The notes below the pieces were generated by a model. It saw only the letters and a program-made list of their open reading frames with translations, did no database searches and had not been told where the DNA came from. A DNA stretch of 36,542 bases from Tannerella forsythia. GTDB taxonomy: Bacteria > Bacteroidota > Bacteroidia > Bacteroidales > Tannerellaceae. Shown here piece after piece: positions 1 through 6,074 of this stretch (the stretch's first letter is position 1; each line of letters starts with the position of its first letter). Both the position numbers and the translations under genes were made by a program. The DNA is taken from positions 1-36,542 of the forward strand of contig NZ_RQYN01000029.1 in assembly GCF_003860135.1 (NCBI RefSeq), given 5' to 3'.

Positions 1-57
1 ACGAAAATGGTTCATCGGACTATGGGATTTCCCCATAAATCTAAACCAAAAAGTTCC

Positions 58-129
58 TATCGCGTAATCTGGGTTCAAAGGGGGCAAGCATGGTAAACGC
101 CGAACAGTGTATCGTGTAATTTGGGTTTA
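58..129. repeat. Short direct repeats at left edge
   Basis: A 20-bp sequence at 58-77 recurs with three mismatches at 110-129 (tatcgYgtaatYtgggttYa). Between them lies a 38-bp stretch (74-111, ttcaaaggggg...) that recurs at 35853-35890 near the other end of the window with six mismatches. Nothing coding is evident in 1-168; it looks like repeat-rich intergenic DNA. Confidence 0.6.
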
Positions 130-168
130 TTCAGCACCATTTCCCCTTTCATTTTTCCGAAAAAATGA

Positions 169-176
169 TACCTTTG
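169..176 (+). promoter_or_regulatory. -7 promoter element of DUF3575 gene
   Basis: TACCTTTG matches the Bacteroidetes -7 consensus TAnnTTTG. It would start a leader of about 130 nt before the ATG at 310. The -33 element is not clear. Confidence 0.55.
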
Positions 177-264
177 CCCCGACTTTCCGGAACGAATATA
201 CCAACTTTCCACATCTTCCGGTCACAAGGTCAACTAAATCAAGCAAACATTTTTTTGAAAACTG

Positions 265-294
265 CTCCCTGTGGGACGAAGGTCCTGCAGGGAG
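265..294 (+). promoter_or_regulatory. Leader hairpin touching the ribosome binding site
   Basis: The bases ctccctgtgggac (265-277) pair with gtcctgcagggag (282-294) over 13 positions, two of them G-U, closing a GAAG loop. The 3' arm runs straight into ggagga, the purine-rich stretch in front of the ATG at 310, so the hairpin could hide or expose it. No U-run follows, so it is not an ordinary terminator. Confidence 0.5.
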
Positions 295-309
295 GATAAA
301 GAACGTATA

Positions 310-945
310 ATGACGATGAAAAAAAGAATGTTTGTAATATGCGTGGGATGGGTAACGGCCATCGCCGCCTGCGCACAAAAGGTGGCCGTGAAAAGCAATG
401 TGCTTTACGATTTGACGACGACGATCAACGTCGGCCTCGAATATGCCCTTTCCGACCGGTGGACGGTGGAGATCAGCGGCAATTACAACCCGTGGACGTT
501 CACTCAAACCATCAAAAACGGAGACGGAACAGTGCTGGAACGATACGACGGAATGTTGCGCCATTGGATGGTACAGCCCGAAATGAGGCGCTGGCTGCGC
601 CGCACGTTCGACGGCCATTTCGTCGGGCTGCACGTACTGGCAGGACAATATAACTGCGGCGGATTGGGAATCTTGCCGAGCGGATGGGCTGACGGACGAC
701 AAGGAACCGACGGCGTGCAACACAAGCGCTTCGAGGGTTGGATGGCCGGCACGGGGGCAACATACGGCTATCTTCTGAAACTGAAGGGACGGCTCCGGAT
801 CGAATTTTCGATCGGAGCAGGCTACCTCTACCTTGACTACGACAAATATTCACCCCGCGAAAGCAAGCCGAGAGAAGACAGTCGTTATGCACATTATTTC
901 GGACTGACAAAGGTCGGTGTCTCGGCCGTCTTCCTGCTCAAATAA
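310..945 (+). CDS. DUF3575 family envelope protein
   Basis: A 211-residue protein if started at the ATG at 310 (a second ATG at 316 gives 209). It opens with a hydrophobic signal-like segment (KKRMFVICVGWVTAIAACA) and then the DUF3575 hallmark: VAVKSNVLYDLTTTINVGLE, followed by LSDRWTVEISGNYNPWTF. The alternating polar/hydrophobic pattern and a final aromatic strand (GVSAVFLLK) fit a small outer-membrane beta-barrel. DUF3575 proteins are common in Bacteroidales, often near fimbrial or surface-assembly genes, and have no settled function. Here it stands alone behind its own promoter and a structured leader. Family call is firm, role unknown. Confidence 0.8.
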   Translation: MTMKKRMFVICVGWVTAIAACAQKVAVKSNVLYDLTTTINVGLEYALSDRWTVEISGNYNPWTFTQTIKNGDGTVLERYDGMLRHWMVQPEMRRWLRRTFDGHFVGLHVLAGQYNCGGLGILPSGWADGRQGTDGVQHKRFEGWMAGTGATYGYLLKLKGRLRIEFSIGAGYLYLDYDKYSPRESKPREDSRYAHYFGLTKVGVSAVFLLK

Positions 946-975
946 TCTCCGCACCGAAGCCATACGACACCCCGC

Positions 976-1006
976 TTGGGTTTTAGCAATTAAAATCATA
1001 CCTTTG
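976..1006 (+). promoter_or_regulatory. Promoter of mlaEF
   Basis: TTG at 976-978 and TACCTTTG at 999-1006, 20 bp apart, fit the Bacteroidetes -33/-7 pattern. The leader to the ATG at 1039 is short, about 25 nt. Confidence 0.6.
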
Positions 1007-1038
1007 CACCGCGAACAAAAAAAGAGAACGTAAAGCGC

Positions 1039-1782
1039 ATGATCAAAGCATTGCAGCAATTGGGCGAGTATGTCTTGCTGATGAACAAAGTGTTCACCAT
1101 CCCGACACGATGGAGCATGTTCTTCAAGCAATTGATGCGTGAAATCTATAAGCTCGGCGTCGATTCGATCTGGATCGTCGTCATTATCTCCGTCTTTATC
1201 GGGACGGTTATCGCCATACAGATTTCACTAAACATCACCTCGCCGCTTATTCCTAAATTCACCATCGGATATACGACGCGTGAAATCATCCTGCTCGAAT
1301 TTTCATCGTCGATCATGTGTCTGATTCTGGCGGGTAAGGTCGGCAGTAACATCGCCTCCGAAATCGGGACCATGCGGGTAACCGAACAAATCGATGCCAT
1401 GGAAATTATGGGGATCAATTCGGCCAATTTCCTGATCATGCCGAAAATCGCGGGGATGATGCTCTTTATCCCCGTACTCGTGATATTCAGTATGACGACC
1501 GGCATCTTCGGCGGTATGTTCGCCAGCTATATCGTAGAAGGAATGACCCCTTCTTCGTTCGAATTCGGATTGCAATACTTCTTCAACCCGTTCTACATCA
1601 CGTATTCGGTGATCAAGTCGGTCGTCTATGCCTTCATCATCTCTTCGGTCGCCTCCTTCTTCGGCTACAACCTGAAAGGCGGCTCGCTCGAAGTAGGCAA
1701 AGCCAGTACGAATGCCATTGTCATCAGCAGTATCCTGATTCTGCTGGCCGACGTGATCTTAACCCAAATCATGCTGACCTGA
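1039..1782 (+). CDS. mlaE: MlaE-type ABC permease, phospholipid transport
   Basis: Inner-membrane permease of the MlaE (DUF140) family, 247 residues, which moves phospholipids between the inner and outer membrane together with the MlaF ATPase. Typical features are the N-terminal amphipathic helix, the conserved block around SSSIMCLILAGKVGSNIASE (about residues 93-112), EIGTMRVTEQIDAMEIMGI just after it, and about five membrane segments to the C-terminus. The full family length is present. Its stop overlaps the mlaF start by one base (TGATG), so the two are co-translated. Family known; the lipid direction in this organism is not shown by sequence. Confidence 0.93.
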   Translation: MIKALQQLGEYVLLMNKVFTIPTRWSMFFKQLMREIYKLGVDSIWIVVIISVFIGTVIAIQISLNITSPLIPKFTIGYTTREIILLEFSSSIMCLILAGKVGSNIASEIGTMRVTEQIDAMEIMGINSANFLIMPKIAGMMLFIPVLVIFSMTTGIFGGMFASYIVEGMTPSSFEFGLQYFFNPFYITYSVIKSVVYAFIISSVASFFGYNLKGGSLEVGKASTNAIVISSILILLADVILTQIMLT

Positions 1783-2555
1783 TGATCGAAATCAAGAACC
1801 TGACGAAAGCCTTCGACGGACGTGCTGTGCTCAACGACATCAACGCCGTCTTCGAAACAGGCAAAACCAATCTGATCATCGGACGAAGCGGATCGGGGAA
1901 AACCGTCATGCTTAAAAGTATCATCGGACTGATTCGTCCCGACGCGGGCGAAGTATGCTACGACGGACGGAATATCGTAAAAATGAGCAAAGCGGAACTA
2001 AACTTGCTGCGCCGCGAAACGGGCGTACTCTTTCAAGGCTCGGCGCTGTTCGACAGTATGACGGTACTCGAAAACGTGATGTTCCCGCTCGATATGTTCT
2101 CGAAAGAAACAGCCCGCGAACGTGAAAAACGCGCCATGTTCTGCCTCGAACGCGTGAATCTTTCCGAGGCCCACGACCTCTACCCTTCCGAAATCAGCGG
2201 GGGAATGATGAAACGCGCGGCCATCGCCCGTGCCATCGCGCTGCAACCTCAATACCTGCTCTGCGACGAACCGAACTCCGGACTCGACCCGAAAACGTCG
2301 TTAGTCATCGACAATCTGATTCACAGCATCACGAAAGAATACAACATGACGACGATCATCAATACGCACGACATGAATTCGGTCATGAATATGGGTGAGA
2401 ACATCATCTTTATCAAGGAAGGAGTAAAAGAGTGGCAGGGTACCAAAGAACAAGTTGTTTCGTCGAACAATAAAGCACTGAACGATTTCATCTTCGCTTC
2501 CGACCTGCTTCGCAAAGCCAGCGAACTGGAAGAACAACAATTGCGCGAAGGATAG
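1782..2555 (+). CDS. mlaF: MlaF-type ABC ATPase
   Basis: ATP-binding subunit, 257 residues, partner of MlaE. Walker A is GRSGSGKT (about residue 38), the signature is ISGGMMKR, Walker B is YLLCDEPNSGLDP, and the switch histidine lies in INTHDMNS. The EPNSGLDP D-loop and GGMMKR signature are characteristic of the Mla/Ttg2A branch, not of sugar or metal importers. The usual third gene, the MCE-domain substrate-binding protein mlaD, is not downstream; the next gene is on the opposite strand after 277 bp. It must be elsewhere or absent. Confidence 0.93.
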   Translation: MIEIKNLTKAFDGRAVLNDINAVFETGKTNLIIGRSGSGKTVMLKSIIGLIRPDAGEVCYDGRNIVKMSKAELNLLRRETGVLFQGSALFDSMTVLENVMFPLDMFSKETAREREKRAMFCLERVNLSEAHDLYPSEISGGMMKRAAIARAIALQPQYLLCDEPNSGLDPKTSLVIDNLIHSITKEYNMTTIINTHDMNSVMNMGENIIFIKEGVKEWQGTKEQVVSSNNKALNDFIFASDLLRKASELEEQQLREG

Positions 2556-2832
2556 TCTTCGGCACCTCGCCCCGCAAACCTCAAAAAATTTCGCATCTAC
2601 CCGAAAACAACCATTAACCATTCTGTCCCGGCTCGTTGACGATTGACAAAGATGCCGTCGCGCAGACATACAAGTGCCGGGACGGGCTACGTTCCACGCA
2701 GGAAATCCTTTCTCCTACATGGGGAAATGATTCGCCCCGGATCGGAAACGTTTCGTTCCGCGTGGGAGGAACTTCCTCCGAAATCGAAAGGTTGTTCAGT
2801 CGAATAGATTCAATTCGTACCCCCGTCGCACG
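2556..2832. other. Intergenic stretch between mlaF and minus-strand glyoxalase gene
   Basis: 277 bp between convergent genes. No ORF with family features is visible. There are several short GGAA/TTCC dyads around 2720-2790 but no hairpin with a U-run that I would call a terminator. Confidence 0.4.
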
Positions 2833-3210
2833 TTATCGCTCGGGCAGGATTTCGATCCAATACCCGTCAGGGTCTTCGATAAAATAGAGCCCCATTTCTT
2901 CATTCTCGAAACATACGCATCCCATTTCCTTGTGATAACGCCGTACCTCGTCGTAATCGCCGGGAACACGCATGCAGAGATGATACTCACACTCTCCCAA
3001 GTCGTAAGGTTCCACACGGTCGCGCAACCATGTGAGCTCAAGCAGAAAGCCGGTCTGTTCGTCGGTCAGATAAACCAGAATGAACGAACCGTCGGCCGCC
3101 ACTTTCCGACGTTTTTCCTTTAATCCCAACGCCTTCTCATAAAATACCAGACTGCGCTCCAAATCCAGCACATTGAAATTGTAATGATCGAATTTACTTT
3201 TGATAACCAT
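2833..3210 (-). CDS. Glyoxalase I-like VOC protein
   Basis: 125 residues, one vicinal-oxygen-chelate domain. I start it at the ATG at 3210 (MVIKSKFDHYNFNV); the longer frame to 3525 only runs across the neighbouring gene. All four metal ligands of glyoxalase I are in place: H9 (FDHYNF), E59 (LLELTW), H77 (EYHLCM) and E120 (YWIEIL), with FIEDPDGYWIEIL as the typical end. A lactoylglutathione-lyase-like lyase is therefore plausible, but Bacteroidales often lack glutathione, so the thiol cosubstrate is uncertain. It lies 11 nt behind the MBL-fold gene and is likely transcribed with it. Confidence 0.85.
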   Translation of the reverse strand: MVIKSKFDHYNFNVLDLERSLVFYEKALGLKEKRRKVAADGSFILVYLTDEQTGFLLELTWLRDRVEPYDLGECEYHLCMRVPGDYDEVRRYHKEMGCVCFENEEMGLYFIEDPDGYWIEILPER

Positions 3211-3221
3211 CCTGTTTCGAT

Positions 3222-3932
3222 TTAAAAAGTGATACTTTCTCCTGTTCTTGTCCATCCGGCAAAATGACATCCCGCCTTTTCGGCATACGATCGGAAAGCG
3301 TTTGCCGTCTCGTACGATTCTCCGAAATGCATCGGCGCAAACCAATCGGTGCGAATCGCATCGACAAACTGTTCCGCCCCGCGCATATAGTTCGTTCCCA
3401 ACCTTGCATCGACGGGAAACATCGCCAGATCGAGATGCTTCGTCACATTCGTCAAGGTTTTGAGCTCGCGCAGATAAAGTCGTTCGCTGGCCATCGCTTC
3501 TTCTTCGGTCGATTCCTCGTCCCAATGCCAGTTGTTGAGGTCGCCCGCGTGAAAAATCATTTTTCCTTCCGTCTCAATCAGAAACGAGACACCGACATCC
3601 GTCGAGCCGAAAGCCCTGACACGAACAAGTTCATCCTCCCACGCCTCTCCCTTGATTAAAAAGGAGGCGTCGTCTGCCGAAGCGAGTTTCTTTTTCAAGA
3701 TGTCTTTTGAAAACACATAGCGGATGTCGGGGTACTTCTCCTTCCATGTCAATATCTCCGGATTAAAATGATCGGGATGCCAATGCGTGCAAAGCACATA
3801 TACTCGCCCCGAAAAATCCGACAACGCACGTTCTACGGCCTTGTTTTCCGAATCCTTCCAGTAATCGATAATCAGTATACTTCGCTCGGCCTGTACCAGA
3901 TATCCACTGTGAAAGATATATGTCAGTTTCAT
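3222..3932 (-). CDS. MBL-fold metal-dependent hydrolase
   Basis: 236 residues from the ATG at 3932. The metallo-beta-lactamase fold is shown by CTHWHPDHFNPE (HxHxDH metal site), IFHAGDLNNWHW (second-metal H and D) and a late histidine in APMHFGES. It resembles the YycJ/UPF0173-type soluble hydrolases and not the classical glyoxalase II. It precedes the VOC gene by 11 nt in the same direction. An MBL hydrolase next to a glyoxalase-I-like protein suggests detoxification of a reactive carbonyl adduct, but this is inference from the pairing. Confidence 0.82.
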   Translation of the reverse strand: MKLTYIFHSGYLVQAERSILIIDYWKDSENKAVERALSDFSGRVYVLCTHWHPDHFNPEILTWKEKYPDIRYVFSKDILKKKLASADDASFLIKGEAWEDELVRVRAFGSTDVGVSFLIETEGKMIFHAGDLNNWHWDEESTEEEAMASERLYLRELKTLTNVTKHLDLAMFPVDARLGTNYMRGAEQFVDAIRTDWFAPMHFGESYETANAFRSYAEKAGCHFAGWTRTGESITF

Positions 3933-3954
3933 TCGTTTTCGTTCTTTTTTCTTG

Positions 3955-3962
3955 CAAAGATA
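3955..3962 (-). promoter_or_regulatory. -7 element for MBL hydrolase / VOC operon
   Basis: Read on the minus strand the sequence is TATCTTTG, a good TAnnTTTG match, 22 nt before the ATG at 3932. Confidence 0.6.
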
Positions 3963-3977
3963 CATTTTTTTCATCAT

Positions 3978-4332
3978 CGATTTATCTGTGTCAAGGCAAC
4001 CGTATCACCATAGAGTCATCTTTTCGATACGTAAGCCATCGATGTTTCTACGAGTGGGTTGCAGCTACATGTAGTCGTTGTAAATATAAGCTCTGAGAGA
4101 TTAGATTGGTCATCGTCCTGAGTATTTATTTCTGTGGAAGAAACGATTATACCACAATATTAGTTGAACTTTCTCGGGTCTCCCCCAAAGTAGATGCACC
4201 GGCTATTTTTAACATAAAGATATGATTTCCCTCCTCATAAATAGGGATTTTTTGCATCAAAATAGTTATTAGTAGGGATTGTGAACAGCGTTCTTACCCT
4301 CTAACTTTGCAACCTAAAAAAGACGTATAGAT
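3978..4332. other. Divergent control region, about 350 bp
   Basis: AT-rich region without an ORF between the minus-strand hydrolase and the long plus-strand gene run. It carries two copies of a TAGGGATT motif (4242-4249 and 4273-4280) and the promoter of the downstream genes. The rest (3980-4230) shows nothing I recognise. Confidence 0.5.
4273..4309 (+). promoter_or_regulatory. Operon promoter with TAGGGATT box
   Basis: TAACTTTG at 4302-4309 is the -7 element. TAGGGATT at 4273-4280 begins 29 bp upstream of it. The same box with the same 29-bp spacing occurs before the DUF4198 gene (22439 to 22468). The position next to the -33 region fits an activator or an overlapping repressor site. The binding protein is unknown. 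Confidence 0.55.
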
Positions 4333-4971
4333 ATGGATAAGAGAATCAAACTGACAGGATACATCGGAATTGTGGCGAGCCTACTGATGTTCGCCGGCGA
4401 TATGTTGCTTTACTTTACGACGGAAAATTTCACCGGTAGGCACAACGAGTTGCTGCTATCGATGGGCAATGTCTCTTTCGGGCGATTGGTGGCAGGCGGT
4501 TTGCTCGGTCCTCTGTCTGCCGTGCTCTACATTGTGGGATTGTATCACCTCTATCTCCGCACCCAAGAACCCTACCGGCGTTCTGCACGGGTGATGTTTG
4601 CTATCTTTATCGTAGGCTATATGGTCGATGGGGCGTATCACGCCTTTTTCCCTGCCTTCGGCATTGTCGCAGCACAGGGGCATCCCGAATTTATAGAGCC
4701 GCTTGCAAAATATGTCGGCTATCTGGGTATGCTATTATTCGGATTCCTGGCGGTGGGTTGGACGATGTTCACCGTCATCACACTGCGTCGCCGCAACGAT
4801 TATCCCTTGTGGATACTTCTCTTCAACCCGCTACTGACCGCATGGCTCAACTTCGTATGGGTGCAGCTGCCGGCACCTTTCCAAGTGCTGATTGCCGGAG
4901 GCTGGTACAACCTTATTCACACGCTATTTTTTGCCGCATCGCTATTATCATTAAAGAAATCAATTAAATAA
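4333..4971 (+). CDS. Polytopic membrane protein, DUF6796-like (copy 1)
   Basis: 212 residues with about six hydrophobic membrane segments and no soluble domain. The N-terminal block GIVASLLMFAGDMLLYF matches in pattern the protein at 11346 (GIVAAICWIAGDMLIVGF); both also share a second-segment GALL/GGLLGPLSA..Y region and a late WLNP/FNPL segment, so they are paralogues. I assign the DUF6796 family from memory. The function is unknown. It is the first gene of the long plus-strand run, 23 nt behind the -7 element, and is 9 nt ahead of the methyltransferase-like gene. Confidence 0.65.
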   Translation: MDKRIKLTGYIGIVASLLMFAGDMLLYFTTENFTGRHNELLLSMGNVSFGRLVAGGLLGPLSAVLYIVGLYHLYLRTQEPYRRSARVMFAIFIVGYMVDGAYHAFFPAFGIVAAQGHPEFIEPLAKYVGYLGMLLFGFLAVGWTMFTVITLRRRNDYPLWILLFNPLLTAWLNFVWVQLPAPFQVLIAGGWYNLIHTLFFAASLLSLKKSIK

Positions 4972-4980
4972 TATAAATAT

Positions 4981-5544
4981 ATGGAACTCTCTTTTTTTAC
5001 AACATTCGAAATCGGTTGGCTGAATGGATGGATACCGTCATTCGCCATGTTGCTGGTGCAAATTCTTTTTATGCTGCTCTTTCCTCAAGGAGGCAAACGT
5101 GCGGTCGACACGTCGTGGTACACACCTCAAGACCGTCGGTACGCAGTTCTGAGTTCGGTAGCTCAGGCAGCAGTGCTGATAGTATCTGTTTTTGCGCCGT
5201 TTAAGTTCGGTACCCCATGGTTTGCTGTCGGTACGGCTGTTTACCTGATTGCATTTGCCCTGTTCGTATGGTCTTTCTTTTCGTATAAGGCAGGTAAGGC
5301 GGGCGAAACGATTCAGGGAGGCATTTACCGTTACTCACGCAACCCGATGTACTTCTTCTTCATGCTCGGCATGCTGGGCGTATGCATCGCCACGGCTTCG
5401 CTGTGGTTGTTCATTGTCATGGTACCGTTTGCTGTTTTTACGCATGGCATTATCCTCGGAGAGGAGCGTTATTGCGAAGCCACTTACGGCGAAGGATACC
5501 GCAAATACAAAGCCAATACACCACGATATTTTTTAATTGTATAA
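4981..5544 (+). CDS. Isoprenylcysteine carboxyl methyltransferase-like membrane protein
   Basis: 187 residues, about five membrane segments. The C-terminal half carries the ICMT/PEMT SAM-binding signature: GGIYRYSRNPMYFFF (about 111-125), then EERYCEATYGEGYRKYKANT and a final TPRYF. Such bacterial proteins methylate a small hydrophobic substrate at the membrane; none is proven for this branch. It follows copy 1 of the DUF6796-like gene by 9 nt. The next 330 bp are repeats. Confidence 0.85.
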   Translation: MELSFFTTFEIGWLNGWIPSFAMLLVQILFMLLFPQGGKRAVDTSWYTPQDRRYAVLSSVAQAAVLIVSVFAPFKFGTPWFAVGTAVYLIAFALFVWSFFSYKAGKAGETIQGGIYRYSRNPMYFFFMLGMLGVCIATASLWLFIVMVPFAVFTHGIILGEERYCEATYGEGYRKYKANTPRYFLIV

Positions 5545-5553
5545 GGCAGTACA

Positions 5554-5588
5554 GGTGTTGGGTATTGGGTATTAGGTTTTGGGTTGTT
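5554..5588 (+). repeat. Heptamer array (GGTnTTR), five units
   Basis: Five head-to-tail 7-bp units ggtgttg, ggtattg, ggtatta, ggttttg, ggttgtt. The same unit forms the arrays at 5813, 9689, 12417, 14220, 15126 and 15527. Confidence 0.8.
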
Positions 5589-5662
5589 AGGGGCGAACCC
5601 ACGTGTTTGCCCGATAATATGAAATGTCCGCCCCGATAAAATGCAATAAATATGATAATAAT
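5588..5662 (+). repeat. 75-bp dispersed hairpin repeat, copy 1
   Basis: About 93% identical (70 of 75) to 14827-14901. It starts with a stem of gggcgaac against gtttgccc around a 6-base loop and ends in an A/T-rich tail containing atgataataat. Both copies directly follow heptamer units. A degenerate version is visible near 12139-12198. Confidence 0.8.
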
Positions 5663-5690
5663 CGGAAATGACGAATGTTGCAATGTGGCT

Positions 5691-5791
5691 GTAGAGACGC
5701 AATTACTTTTGCGTTTAAGCGAGAGCAGAGCCGAATTTATTCGAGCTATGCCGAGCAAGAGCAAAATGTTAGAATAAAATTGCGTCTCTAC
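5691..5791. repeat. 101-bp MITE-like element, copy 1
   Basis: Perfect 14-bp terminal inverted repeats, gtagagacgcaatt at 5691-5704 and its complement at 5778-5791, enclose 73 bp with an inner hairpin (ccgaa/ttcg). No ORF. A second 101-bp copy lies at 12290-12390, 86% identical. The size, termini and lack of coding suggest a non-autonomous element or REP/BIME-like unit. Confidence 0.7.
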
Positions 5792-5812
5792 GGTGGTGGC
5801 AAAATGCTAAAA

Positions 5813-5840
5813 CCTAACACCCAATACCCAAAACCCCAAA
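5813..5840 (-). repeat. Heptamer array, four units
   Basis: Units cctaaca, cccaata, cccaaaa, ccccaaa, the reverse complement of the plus-oriented array at 5554. With it, the array flanks the hairpin and MITE-like repeats on both sides. Confidence 0.75.
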
Positions 5841-5873
5841 ATAAGAAATCAATCAATAAAAATAATAAGTATT

Positions 5874-6074
5874 ATGAGCATTACGAATTTTATCAACAGC
5901 GAAACAGGCACCATCGTACAGGGTGTAAATGGCATACGCCTGTGCCGGGAGTCGTGGATGACCGAAAGAGCCATGAGGCGGGCAGCACGTTGCAAAACGG
6001 GCACGCAGCCCATAAAGGATGTGCTACAAGAAAGTGAATGTGTTACTGATAAAGACATAGCTCTGCGTATATGA
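5874..6074 (+). CDS. Small protein of 66 residues, coupled to TonB receptor
   Basis: The ORF begins with ATG after an A-rich leader like those of its neighbours and ends in TGA overlapping the receptor's ATG by four bases (ATGA at 6071-6074), a standard translational-coupling arrangement. The product starts MSITNFINSETGTIVQGVNG, is basic in the middle (ERAMRRAARCKTG) and has three cysteines (about residues 24, 40 and 57). There is no signal peptide or membrane segment. I do not recognise a family. It could be a regulatory leader, a small cytoplasmic partner, or a peptide substrate for the methyltransferases further down; none of these is demonstrated. Confidence 0.6.
   Translation: MSITNFINSETGTIVQGVNGIRLCRESWMTERAMRRAARCKTGTQPIKDVLQESECVTDKDIALRI

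Noticed and set aside
2725-2760. Sequence resembling the 21-bp minisatellite unit (cctacatggggaaatg)
   Set aside because: Only one weak match with wrong spacing; probably chance.
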